A stretch of DNA of 64,000 nt from Typha latifolia (taxonomy: Eukaryota > Streptophyta > Magnoliopsida > Poales > Typhaceae): contig CM034108.1 in assembly GCA_019914945.1 (NCBI GenBank), positions 1,002,001 to 1,066,000 on the forward strand, written 5' to 3'. A model generated the notes under the pieces. It was given only the letters and a program-made list of their open reading frames with translations, had not been told where the DNA came from and did not search any database. The position numbers were made by a program, and so were the translations under genes. Below are positions 36,517 through 48,611 of the stretch, piece after piece; the first letter of the stretch is position 1, and the number at the start of each line of letters is the position of its first letter.

Positions 36517-36554
36517 TAGCTGAATAGAGCTCTTTTATCAACAAAAAAAAAAAA

Positions 36555-36570
36555 AATGAGACCGCCCTCT
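36555..36570 (+). repeat. Target-site duplication, 3' copy
   Basis: AATGAGACCGCCCTCT directly after the poly-A tail, matching 30381-30396 base for base. Confidence 0.9.
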
Positions 36571-37590
36571 TTACTCAAAAAAAAGAAAAAAAAAGAGACC
36601 ACCCTCCAATTTGAATAGATTTATAAGTACTCTTTACCACGACCATAGAGGTCATGTGATTGACTTCAATTTTAAATAATTATTGTGAAAAAAATTATTT
36701 AGTGGTTAATGGTAATTTGATCCAATGATTTGACTCAGTTGATAGCTCAATGGTATAATTAACTTGAAATAGCAGTTTGATAGTACATTGGCTTAAAGTA
36801 TGTCTCAGTGATGTTTAGCTCATAACAATAATTTTGACAGCTTACAAAACTTAAAGCTTAAACTAAGTGACTTAGTATATTAACTAAAGTTTGATGGGGT
36901 TAGTCGATACCTAACTTTGGGCTCTTAAACGATCAAAATAATTATTACGGAGAAAATTACTTTATAGTTTGGTAGCAGTGAGATGATGGCATAATGACCT
37001 AAAGTCTAAATTGAATGGTTTAGTATGTTAACTAAAGCTTAGGGAAGGCCTAAACCTCTTTGCATTAGTTTTTTTTTTTCCAACCAATGTCTTGCCTTCT
37101 TGCTCCTAAATGATACAAAAAATTATATAAAAAAGACCTATTTTGACCCGGCCAACTATCAAGGGGTATTTTTTTTCTCTCTCTTTTAAAAGCGTAAAGA
37201 TTCTTTACACCTATATAGAGGAGAATTTTTAGGGGGCCATTATCCCTATTAACTTATACTGGGATGTAATGTACTATGATTTTATATATAAGACAAACGG
37301 ACCCCCTTATTTTTTGGTGCAAAATAAAGTATTTTCTTAGCAACTTACTTAGTAAATAGAATTCTAGTAAAAAGGAATTAGAAGAGCCACCTTATATTTG
37401 ACTTGCTGCACAATTATCCATGGTCAACGATGCCAGCTGGGCTCCCACACGAGGATCCCGACGGGCGGCGTTGACTCCGGAAACGTATTTCAGACTCGGG
37501 TGAACCGCCCGCTTCCTCCTTGATCCAAACCCATCTAATTCCCACGAACGAGAGATAGGGAGGAGTCCGAAGTCTAAAAGGTGGAATCTC
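36571..37590. other. Spacer with dispersed repeat copies
   Basis: AT-rich DNA holding the A-rich stretch 36576-36594 and the repeat copies listed below. No gene before the ATG at 37608. Confidence 0.5.
36640..37050 (+). repeat. Dispersed repeat family, two further copies (2a and 2b)
   Basis: Copy 2a (about 36650-36900) has TAAATAATTATTGTGAAAAA, TTTAGTGGTTAATGGTAATTTG, TTTGACTCAGTTGATAGCTC and TTAACTAAAGTTTGATGGGG. Copy 2b (about 36925-37050) has AATAATTATTACGGAGAAAATTAC and TTAACTAAAGCTTAGGG. Both align with 15000-15275. Confidence 0.5.
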
Positions 37591-37607
37591 GAGAGGTGAG
37601 ACCACCA

Positions 37608-40093
37608 ATGGCGTCCTACTCCTCCGAGCCGACCCACCACGCCTCCGGCTCCGGCCTAGCTCGCCGTCCGACAAGCTCCTCGCGCGCTCCACCGTCGGCC
37701 GGCGGCGGGCCGATCCGGCCGGACATCGAACCATCGCCGCGGCCGAAGCCGGTGATGCAGAAGATCGCCATCGGCGTGATCGTGGCGTTGGGCTGCCTCC
37801 AGTTCCTTCCCGCCACCCACTTCCGGGACCCCGCCGATCCCCTCCGTAGCTGGATCCCCTTCGATCCCAACCGCTCCTCACCAATCGTAAAGCCTCTTTC
37901 TTCTTCTTTTCCTCTAATCGATGGTTGAATCCATAATTTTCTTTCATTGCTAGGAATAATAATAATTAAAAAAAAAAACCTAGATACTTGTGTTTCTTTG
38001 GTGTTCTTTGGCTGGGTTTAGGTGGTATAGATAGAATTTTAGCAAATTTAGTTTCTTGCTGCTAATTGCTATAAATTTATTTCTTCTTCTTTTGACGAAG
38101 TCCTATCATTGGCTTTCTTGATGACAAGAAGGGTTAGTAGAATCTTCTTCTCCTTATAATAATTGATAGAAGAAAGGCAAACTTCTTAGCTGCATATTGT
38201 CACACTTAGGAGCCCTTCATAAACCTCTCTATATAGTTCATATACCATTTCAATTATCTTTTTCTTCTTTTTTCCTTCTGTTACAATTTTACTAACTCTG
38301 CATTAGCTCTTGCTGTTTATTCTTATAGGATTTACACTGAGTGAATAATTTATCTGCAAAGGCATAATTTGGTATCTTGAAAACCATTCCCGTTGAGTTT
38401 GAATTTATTTTCTCACAGTCTACAAATCGAAGAACTGTAGAGAATGAGCACTCCAGCAGGATTCAGAAGCAAGATGAAGTCCCAGGGATACACATCTTTT
38501 CCTGGACGAATTGTTTGGATCTTCGAGTGCTTGCTGTGCTTGCCAATTCGACTTTGTCCAGCGCAAGGTTCTTTTTTTTTTTCTTTTGTTGTTGTTGTTG
38601 TTCTTGTGATTAAACTGATAACAGTAGAATGTGATCATATATGTGCTCTGTGCTTACTAAATATCTGTTTCTGGATATTGTTTTAACTCTCGCTCCACAG
38701 TATGATTTCAATTTTTCCACAATCGTTAACTACACATCGGTCTGTGGAATTCCATGTCCTGACCTCTTTCCAGAAGCAGGCGTCAGCATATATACTCACA
38801 TTGTTGCTCTTTTCTTGGTCAGATATCCAGAGGGCATCTTTCTCCATTTTTTTGTACCTGAAGATGAAGATGAGAAATTGCCTTATTATAAGTTAAAAGT
38901 AGTCCTACCTAATTCAAACATTGATATCACTGGGTGAGTATAGAACATCAAACAACTTGTACTTGAGTCTTTGTTGCGAAAACTCATGCTTGATCTTTCT
39001 GTAGGCAAAAGGATGCCAAGGAGAGACTAAAATCTGCTCATCCTGAAGTGGAAGTCCTTTGGACCTTTCCTTATGAAATAGCACCGCTTGTCATCCCAAC
39101 CAAGTATTTCTCTTTGAACAGATATGCATACATCTCACCTGATACCATCATAAAGGTACTTTCTTTTTACTCAATTAAACTTTTAGATATTTATGAATCA
39201 ATTGTATGATGTTAAAGAAACCTTTTAGTTATTTACACAATCCCTTGCTTATGACCAATTGATGACCATATAAACAATCAGTAGTAATTTGCTGGAAAAA
39301 AGAAAAGCTGTAACTTATCTATTTTCTCAGCTTTGTGCACAGTACAATTTAACGATGATCTCTTCTCATGCAGACTGCAAGTAATTCTTCTTTTTGTGTA
39401 CAGGGTAATATTGAAGATCTCTTTGGTGTTGATTTAGGCTCTCATGCTATTGGAGCTGCTGAGGACTGCAGCAGTAGGTTAGGCGATTATGTCAATATGG
39501 AGGTTTTAAATGCTATACAGAGAACTGCTGCCAAGAGTTGGATATCCGACAAACCGTATGATAAAAATGCTTGCTTACCCGATTTAAGCATCCTTCTGGT
39601 TGACCCGCATAAACTAGAGAAAACTCTGATGGAGTCTATTTTATGGTGGACAAAAGTTCTTGATGCAGGAAGTGAAAGGTTTGTCATATCAGCTATGTCA
39701 TATTTTTCTACTTCAGTGGAAATTGTCATAGATAATCATATATATTCTTTAAAGAGTCGTCTAGGGAAGAAAGCTTCCGCCGCAGTCATGTCTTACAATT
39801 CTTATTCTGATACTAACTGCCATCTATCTACTCTACCATTATGCATTTTCAGGGGCAACCACATCAAACCAGCAATTGCACTTGCATTCTATGACAAATA
39901 TCTTAAGCTTCCCACTACTTGGACTCTTGGTACATCTGAGAAAAGTTCTGCAAATGGTGAAACAAAAGTTCTCCGCTTTGATGGACCAGCAAGACTTTGC
40001 TCCAAAAGTGAGCATAGCCATCAAAGATCAGATTACGGTGATTCTTGGCAGCAGTATATTTCTACAAAATCGCTTGCCATATTAAATCACTGA
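37608..40093 (+). CDS. GT8-like glycosyltransferase, type II membrane protein
   Basis: Plant glycosyltransferase of the nucleotide-diphospho-sugar fold, most like GT8 (GATL/glycogenin group). Exons 37608-37886, 38419-38567, 38823-38933, 39005-39155, 39404-39678 and 39853-40093 join to 401 aa. A Ser/Pro-rich cytosolic tail (1-49) precedes a membrane anchor about 50-70 (VMQKIAIGVIVALGCLQFLP), so a Golgi lumenal enzyme is expected. NCLDLRVLAVLANSTLSSAR matches the GT8 start. YAYISPDTIIKGNIEDLF matches the GT8 'LDSDxxVxxDIxxL' strand, but the first Asp of the DxD is not there. A later block (DLSILLVDPHKLEKTLMES) is GT8-like. The substrate and acceptor are unknown. Exon 3 was placed at 38823 (not 38701) because only that gives SSARYPEGIFLHFF. 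Confidence 0.75.
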
Positions 40094-41831
40094 CCGAAGG
40101 CCGTATTCATGCATTGTGGCATTCATTATCTTCGCATTCAGCTTCCTTGACTTTTAAAAGAAAATTGTAGGAGTTACAACGGTAGTCAGCTCCAGCAGTA
40201 AACAAGATATACCTGAATTTTGTAGTTGATGTAAAAGAAAAACATCAGAACACTTTTAGCATTTTGGGTGCCAAAGATAGGTTTACTTTGCAAGAAATGG
40301 CAGAGGAAATGCCTTAAAGTTTCGTAAAAACAGAGATTCTGTGTGTACACTTACAAAATTAATGCCTGACAACTGATTACTTTGTTAAACATGATTTCTA
40401 ATGTCTCATCCTTTTTTCTCTTTTTAGCTCCTGTGAGCTTGTATCTATGGCTATCTATGGCTAAAACTCTGACACACGCTGTTCTGTTTTCCATCATTCT
40501 TGTTCAACTTACAATTTTCAGGCAGATATCTGAAATTGGACCCTAAAAAGTTTCTGCAAAGATTTACTGCGCAGGTCTGAACTTTCTGGGATCAAGAACT
40601 TTAATATTCCATCATATCCAAAATCGAGAATTTACCGTTCTCCTAGACCTTTATTAGGTTATAGTTGTACGCCACTCGTATGCTATTACATGTTTGAAGT
40701 CTATAGCATCAAAGATAATATTCTTGTTGACAGCCAAGTTGCATGAGACGAGAAAAGAGGAAACAACCACAAATTTCATCATGCCGTACTCTTTTACATC
40801 TTAGATGCTAAAAAAATCCCAGCAAACAGTATCCAGCAACCAAACAAACATTAAAACTAGATTGCCACCATGTTATCCAGGAAAATTGTATAACAACAGC
40901 TACTGAGAAGAGGACAAAGCTACCATTTTACAAATATACACACGAGATCTTGTCATGAGACTCGGGACCAAGAAAACATGTTCAGCAACATTTGGATTCA
41001 GAAATGGTACAACATCTGCGCTAGCACCTCAAAATCCTTTTCCACAATAAGTTACTGAGGTAGAGAAAACCATGCCACTAATTCACCATCCATGATGCTG
41101 ACTGTTGGCCAGATTTTGCTCCACTTACAAACAGCACATCATTTAGCCACTAAAAATGCACGAGGACCAAACCGTTCTCTGAAACAAGATGGCCTAGCTG
41201 CAAGGTATAAGCAAAGATTCTCAGATAATGGAGAGGCCTTCCCATAGTAGCGATATATGTATAAAGCCACCCACTTCTGCCTTTGACTGAACTCCCCTTG
41301 TGTCCGACGCAAATATTAAGCTGTATACTTTATAATTCCTTAATGATAGTAATATCACATCTTCAGTGTCGCAAGAGGAATACCAAGAAATGCCACAAGG
41401 ATTGTAACAAGCTTTAGATATACTGAATGCCAATAATATGTCGCCAGAATACATCAGATGTCGGACCACCATTGAGGCATGAGAGGGCTTTCCATGATAC
41501 ACATAATCAAGGAGCTTCTATAACTTCCAAGTTAACTAAATTGATATCCTCATGTTGCCACATCAATCAATAACCATCTAAAAAGGTAAGTCAGGAGAAT
41601 CACGAGATGAACCTTTAGCATAATCCACCTAGCAGATTCCCTGAACCTACATAACCAAGAAAAGTAATGGTCGATAATCGATCAAAATATAGCAGTGATC
41701 AGGTGATCCTCAAAAGTGCAGATTTGCAAAACTCACTAAGAGAACAGCAAGCTACACTGGGCATCAGACCATGCTTAAAGGAAACTTAACACATTAGACT
41801 AATGACTAGAGAAAGAACACGATTACATACA
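40094..41831. other. 3' UTRs between convergent genes
   Basis: Contains the 3' UTR of the GT8-like gene (plus) and that of the FAR1-related gene (minus). No further gene is seen. The minus-strand frame at 41221 has no homology that I know. Confidence 0.5.
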
Positions 41832-44800
41832 TTATAGGAAATCCCACACTGGTATTGTGTAGTGGCCTTGATCAGCGCTCTGATTGCCCAACTGGGGATT
41901 GCTACCGATAAATTGCAACGACTGCATGTCTGGAGGTGGGTAAGGCTGCATAGTGTTCTGGACATAGTAACAGTCAATAATAGTGATATGAGATTTAGAC
42001 ATATTATACGAGTTTAACAATTCCAGACCTAGTTAGACATTAGGTTCTTAAACATGATGTTTACAAGTCTTTTACAAAACATGACAGGATTTTCTCATGC
42101 TTTCCATATGGAGACCAGACACATCAGGTATTGCCTACATGATTGGAAGCTTGACCCACTTTTAAAGAGGGCTCTGTTTGTCTTTCAACAGATGGAGGTG
42201 CTTTCGCCTACATTTTACTAGTCTTAATTGAGAGATGAAAATAACAGAGGACGGACATTCATTTTACCAGTCATGGTGCACAATGTTACAATTTTTTTAT
42301 TCTTTTATTTGTTAAAAGAGAACAACCTGACTCATTGGGGTGCTGCTATGGAATGGTTGTTGCTGTAGAGAAGCAACCGAAGACTCCTGCATCTATTGGC
42401 AATACCATCAGTTTCAGATACGCATTGAAAAACCTGTCATATTCCACTAAGTTACCTGATTAAGCTGTGTCATGCCGTGGAAGACTTGTACAGAACCAAG
42501 TCCAAACTGCTGGCTTGTAGGGTATGGTGCCTATAGATTGAAAGAAAAATCATAGTATATCAAAAATTTTGTATAATATAAATTACAAAATCCAAGGTCA
42601 GATGCACAACTGAAAAGAGGTACCTGCATCAGCTGACTTGTTGCAAGGAATTGATTAGGTGGATTCCTTGGGTTAGCTGGAAATGCATTAGATGTTGCAG
42701 GTGATTCCTCACTCCTAAGTGCATTTTCTGCCTCATCAGACATACCTATATATAATCAACCACAATGATCATGCATTTGTCGGACCGACCTAAAGTAATG
42801 TAGCAATCTTTTGTTTCCTACAACAATGTTAGTAGAAAATAAGAGCAGCCCATGGATTTCCATACAAACCTTGTATCCCCTTTCTCCTTTTATTCGTATC
42901 AACAACATTTTGCTGCCTTCGACGAACATCTCCATTTTTACTTTTCTTCCCACTTACCCTCCGCATTTCATTATTGCTGCCTTCATTTTGAACCAGAGTT
43001 TGTTGATGACCCTTTGCAGGAGCACTTGATGGAGACTTTTCAAGTAGTCTTGCTTGCAAGATCCGCTCTACCTGCTCCAGGAGCTGATCTGATTGGCTTT
43101 CCATGAAGGCATATGCCTCCACATTTTCTGCAGCCTTCGCAGCAACCTTGTACAATATTCGACATAATGAGCTGTACCGCTTCGATAGAGATAATTTGGG
43201 ATCATCGTCAGGTGTGTAACAACAATTTCCTCTTAGTGTATCACTTTTAGCATCCTTCCTCCACCTTTTCAAGATGTAGTGTTGCGGAAGTTCTTTGATA
43301 TTTCTACAATCAAGAACTTTCAGCACATGGCAACATTGAACCCCAACAAAGTCAAACATTTTGCAGCTGCAAACAACCGTACAGTCTGACGAATCAAATC
43401 TAACAAAATGCACTCTAGGTTTGTCCTTGACAGTGACCTCATATTCAGATATTGTCCCAACTTCACCACAACTATAAACCATACAACTCAAGAGCAACTC
43501 ATATTCCAATCTGAATACTTCAAACACTGCCGGAGTATATGCACTAGAAGCTTGCCAAAGCAACCGCAGTGGGGGGATTCTAGCAGTCCCTTGATTTGCA
43601 AGATAATCAGCTTGCTGTTCTGCAAAACGTTTGCCAACCACTAATTTATCATACTGCTTGAGAAAATAAGGGAGATCCACCTCCAGTTTCAAGTATTCTT
43701 TTAGCACCGCATTCAAGTTATCACTCCGGAGAGTGCTTGTAATGTCTGCACAAAATGTATGACGTCCATACACCAAAGCCCATATTTCTCTTTCCGCGTA
43801 TAACTTCCTCAACCAATCATTATCTTTCAGGTCATACTTTTCCAATAGCATCTCCCAGGCTGATAGGAATTCCTCCTCCTCCTCGCAATCATACAAACAC
43901 CTGCTAAAGTCAGGTGCAAAAGTTTCCGAGCCTTCGAAAATGTGACTCAGGATCTTAGTGGCATTCTGGTACACATGCAACACACAAGGACGATAGATAG
44001 TGCCTGGCCATACAACAGTAATTGCCTCACTTATAGATGTACACTGATCAATCAAGACTGTTTTTGGCTGCTTCCCAGACATAGCAGATTTAAATGTTTC
44101 AAACAACCACTTGAAAGATTCCACAGATTCATCATAAATTAATGCAGCACCAAATATTACTGACTGTTTGTGATGATTAATACCAACAAACAAAGCAAAA
44201 GGTCTGCCGTAATCATTTATTCTATATCTTGTATCAAAACATAGTACATCACCAAAATAGTGAAAATCCATCATTGATTTTGCATCAGCCCAAAATATGT
44301 TTGTCAATTGATCATCTTCATCAACTTGAATGGCATAAAAGAATGAGGGGTTATCACTTTTCATTTTTTGAAGGTACTCACATAAAGCACCAGCATCACC
44401 CAGCTGCATGTCCTTCATGCGTTTTGACCTAAGGTAATTTTTGTAATTAGCAGGTATTAAAGTGGCATTATGTCGTGCAGGCTGTACCTTAGCTAAAAGC
44501 TTCTGTGATCTTAATTTCTGAATATCCAATGGGGCCACAAGTTCATGATTATGATCAGGTACAAATTCACTTATGCAGTACCTACCACTAGATGTAATTT
44601 TAATAGCCATACGTGCTTGGCAACCAGTTCTTGTTTCTGGTCTTGGCTTTTTAGAATCAATTGCTACACTCTTTGGACGGAATCCTTCTCTTGAACACAC
44701 ATAAACTCTTGATCTAGTAATGTTCCTGGCTGATTTATCCCACCAACCTTTTCGGATGCTGAATCCAACAGTGGTAGCATAATTAACGTAGAATTCGTAA

Positions 44801-47536
44801 GCCTTCTCTTCATTTGGAAACACCATGCCAACTTTCGGCTCTCCTCCTGCATCACTAACAACTTCTGCAGGGGGGTCTGGCTCTGGCTCTGGTTCTACCA
44901 TTTCAACATCTTTGCGCAGGGCCTGGAAAGAATCATCAAGTTCAGAAAGAGAAGGATAAATCAATTGCATACAGTAAGATGATTCTAAACAAGCAAGAGG
45001 GGAAGAAACCCGCAACTTAAGTTAGAAATTTTCACAGGCTTTAAGTAACAAAATGTTCATTTCCTGTTTTCCCCTATGCCTATCTAGCATACATAGAGGG
45101 ACGCACAAGCATGTTCGCCAAGGGATCTAATGGGCAGAGACAAGTTGGACCATATTTTGAGTATGAATTGAGCCATCTTTGCCATCTTTACCTCTATATG
45201 GCTCTTGCTCATCTAAATTCTAAACTAGTCCAAGTCCAGACCAGCTTGCTACATGTGTGATACTTTTATCCTTGCTACACTAGCTATAAAGCAACATCTA
45301 AATGCCAATGAAATTCTGTTAATTAGCTAAACCTCTAGCTAGTTGCGCTCTTTCCTGGTAACAACTTTTATGTTATGTTCTGCGGCTGGAAAATGCACAT
45401 CATATGTCAGTGATTCTTCATCAGGTACCTCCTCTTAAGCTACACAGGTTTCTAAATAAGTGATGAAGGTAAATAAAACCCAAAAAGAAGATTCCAATTT
45501 TAGTATTACCTTAAACTTAATCAATCAAGGACAGGTACACCCTAAGCAGACAGTTGGATTTTCGAATATCCTTTGAAGATAGTGGCATCAAGCTCAATCT
45601 GACTAATAGTGACCAAATAGGGCTAAGAGCCTAAGACACCATAATCCTTGTCATAAGTGAACTTTCATATCCATAAAATAAGCCTCCAGAATCCAAAACT
45701 ATGATAGGAGATGATATCTAGATATACTTTAAGAACCCGTGTATTTAAGTTCAGCTAACAATAAATGACCTACTTACCAGAACAATGCATACATTCAATT
45801 CTGAGACTACAGTAAGAAATTTACCTTTGTTTCTTCCCTACTAAGAATTCTTGGCACAATAACTCTCTGGCGTCTTTCAGCCAAAACTTTCCGTGAAGGA
45901 ACCTGCAAGGAAATAAAGAAAGAGGCCCAGTAAATTTTATCAGCAATATTTCAGGGTTATTATCTTTTAATAAATGATTTCAAGAACCAACTATCTGTCT
46001 TCTATCCATGTAGAGGTCTATGAAACTGATACTTCCTTTACCAAGCTCATATATAATTATTGCCCTATAACTAAAGCCAAAATTAGGAGTGGAAAATATC
46101 TTAAGAGATAGGGTTATATTCAGTTCACAATAAATGGACTCAAGATTATCCCAATGAGAGCTTAATTTTGTGCCTGAGAGAAAAGAGAGAGAGAAGATTA
46201 CTTGTGTTCCTTCTCTACTGAGAAATCTACCCCCGACGCCTCTCTGACGCCTTTCAGCCAAAGCTTGCCGTGAAGGAACCTGCAAAGGTAAAAGAAAAAA
46301 AAAGGCCAAGAAGCACATCAACAAAATTTATTATCCTTTCAAGAAAGGATCCAACTATTTACCTTCTACTCATGTACAAGTCTTTGAACCTAATACTCCC
46401 TTTTCCAGGATGATAGAACAGGCCCTACAATGACGAGAAACAAGATCGGAACATACCTTAGGAGGCCTCTCTGCACCCGGCCTACTTTTCCGTTTCATCA
46501 TGTACTTGAGAATTATATTTCTCCTTTCTTCATTCGTGTACCGAGACACTCTTACACCGAGCTCCCTCAACAGCCGAGATTGAGCAGTATTAGCCACCGG
46601 AATCGCCCTCCCATCATCCTTACCCTTCCCACCAACCTTGGCATCAACCATCATTTTCAGCCCTGCATCCATTGCGTTACTCACAGGAGCATTACTTTGC
46701 ACCTCCACCTCGCCTTTCTCTGCCGAACCTGCAACTTGTATGACCTCCATCATCGTCCCAACTCTTTTAGCTGCGGCTGCAGCCTCCTCTGCTAGCCTCC
46801 TTGCTCTTTTCTTATACGGGCCCCTCTTCCGCCTCATAGTGCTAACCTCCGCATTCTTTCTGTACATAAGATAATCCCCTCTCCAACATAGAAACCTCTG
46901 CATGATAAGAGCCCCACTACCTGCAGACCGCCGGTTCGAACCTGTCCGTGCCTTAAACCCAAAACTCTCTCCATACCCATAATAGAAAGCCTTTGCCGCC
47001 TCCACTGACTCGAACTCCATTCCCATGACCGGCAACGGCAATGCCTCTCCGCCCTCTTCACGTGGCGTTAGCGAGTGGTTGTGCTCCATCACGAGCTTCG
47101 ACACCGCCCACCTCCCGTGCTCCTTCCGCACCACCTCCATCATCGCCTTGCACCGGTCGCCGGAGAGCCCCTCCCCCTCCCCTAACGAGACGGGCGCGAA
47201 GCCGGAGGCTCCGGCAGAGCCAGCCTGGCGCATGGAGAGGTAGCTCCGCATGATGTAGGCCACGCGGAGAGCGTACTCGCTGTACAGTTTCGGTCCGGCC
47301 GACGACGCCTCGGTGATTGCCACCGGAGGAGCTGAAGCTGGAGCTGGAGCAGGAGCAGGGCTGTTCTCGGGAGGGTTCTCCTTCACCTCGGCCTCGGGAT
47401 CCACCGGAGGCGCCTCGAGATTGTCAGAAGGGTTATTTTCATCGTTCTCCTTGGCCGTTTCGTCGTCGATTCCTTCTTCCTTGGGCCTCCCCTCCACGTT
47501 CGAGGGGTCATCGCGTATCTCCGCAATCAACACCAT
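41832..47536 (-). CDS. FAR1-related (FRS) protein with multiple FAR1-like domains, domesticated MULE transposase
   Basis: Nuclear transcription factor family derived from Mutator-like transposase (FHY3/FAR1 in light signalling). Eight exons on the minus strand: 47536-46457, 46279-46202, 45902-45825, 44922-42870, 42745-42624, 42530-42456, 42386-42327 and 41957-41832. Total 1223 aa. Residues about 85-155 and 170-235 are two FAR1-like parts; the second, MGMEFESVEAAKAFYYGYG..GFKARTGSNRRS, is followed by a basic KRGPYKKRARR signal. Exons 2 and 3 are near-copies (VPSRQALAERRQRG / VPSRKVLAERRQRV). A complete FAR1 domain lies at 443-541, MULE about 622-735 (FDTRYRIN, LIDQC) and the SWIM finger about 930-945 (CSCKMFDFVGVQCCH). 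The C-terminal part is Gln/Pro-rich. Confidence 0.9.
44923..45824 (-). other. Intron between exons 3 and 4 of the FAR1-related gene
   Basis: 902-base intron with TTTCCAG acceptor and GTAAAT donor. Non-coding. Confidence 0.75.
45825..46280 (-). repeat. Tandem duplication carrying a 78-base exon
   Basis: Segments starting at 45825 and 46202 (about 377 bases apart) each hold a 78-base phase-0 exon. The exons agree at about 60 of 78 bases. Flanking intron text is also alike, for example TTATTATC(T/C)TTT...CCAACTAT near 45960-46000 and 46330-46360. Confidence 0.8.
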
Positions 47537-48531
47537 ATCGTGAGAATCTAGCGAAATCGAAGGTAAAATAGAAACCCTCGGCTAAGGATTTCTCGCCGTA
47601 GAAATCGAAACCCTAGAATTTCCTGATCGAGGTGGTAAACGAGAATGATCTCATCATTTCTCTTCAACTTCCTCCCTTCCCTCTCGCCTCTCGGCTCTCG
47701 CGATGTCTTCTGTGTGCCGAATTGGGGAAAGGGCGTGAGTGGATCCGAACAAGAGAGCGGTGCTGCGACGCGCCCGTGCCACTGACACGTACGCAGAGGT
47801 GGAGCCCATGGATTTATTCAATCTCGGGTCACGTGTCGACTCAAGGTTTAAACAACCAAAGCTATTGTTTGTTCGGTTCACAATGGATCCTGTGCAATTG
47901 GGGTTGAACGAGAAAAGCTTCAAATTGAACCATTATTTTCACAGCTGAATCGAAACTTTCACGTGAATTTCACGTGAATTAGCAGCAAGCACTCTGTTTT
48001 ATTAGAAGTATAATATATTGTTTAGCAGCACAGAGAAGCTTAGCAAATAGTCTGGATAAAGAGAAAAGGCTTTCTTTTCTTATATCAGCAAACCTGACAT
48101 TTATTGAGATACATTCTGAAAGTAAATTAAGTTGCAAATCATTCAAGTTCTGAAAATTTAAAATTAAAAAAAAACTCATCGAGCTAAATGAGTACATGCA
48201 CACAGCGCAAGTGCTGAAGATTGAGGCTGCTTGAACATATATTTTGGCACCCACACGTAGCAGCTGATCTTTCTATAGTTGTTGTGAAGTGGAGCCAATC
48301 TTGGTGTGAAGTCATCATAACAAGGGTAGAATCTTCAAAACCATCACCAGTAGCAGCAAGCCTGCAAGAGTTAAAAGGAATTAGTTTCTTGAATAACAGA
48401 AACACACAGTTTTTAATTTTAAATAATTTTCAGCTCGATATTAGAATATGGTAGGTTGAAAGTCAAGTTTATCCTATCCATCAGAGTTTATCGATCATAG
48501 AGGACAAATCTCTTCAGTTAAAATGTAAGAC

Positions 48532-48572
<41 letters not shown>

Positions 48573-48600
48573 CATGTTAAGTGTTGCCAGAGACCCTTTC
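47537..48600. other. FAR1-gene promoter side and spacer
   Basis: Includes the 5' leader of the FAR1-related gene with AAACCCT elements (on the minus strand), and a (GA)n run at 48534-48568. No gene supported. Confidence 0.45.
48534..48568 (+). repeat. (GA)n microsatellite
   Basis: About 17 GA units. Confidence 0.9.
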
Positions 48601-48611
48601 CAACTTGAGAT

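Larger units (their letters stand above)
30397..36554 (+). mobile_element. Full-length L1-clade LINE retrotransposon, inactivated
   Basis: Non-LTR retrotransposon of about 6.16 kb, plus strand. It has a 5' UTR of about 110 bases, ORF1 with DUF4283-like and CCHC zinc-knuckle regions, and ORF2 with endonuclease, reverse transcriptase, zf-RVT and RNase H. It ends in a poly-A tail (about 36543-36554) and has identical 16-base target-site duplications. Each ORF carries disabling changes (ORF1 one frameshift; ORF2 two stops and one frameshift), so it cannot move by itself. Perfect duplications point to a fairly recent insertion. Confidence 0.95.

Noticed and set aside
30397..36554. LTR retrotransposon or endogenous viral element
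   Set aside because: No long terminal repeats, gag-protease-integrase order or primer-binding site; poly-A tail, 16-base duplication and APE endonuclease identify a LINE.
46638..47571. Several plus-strand frames opposite FAR1 exon 1
   Set aside because: Antisense shadows of a GC-rich exon.
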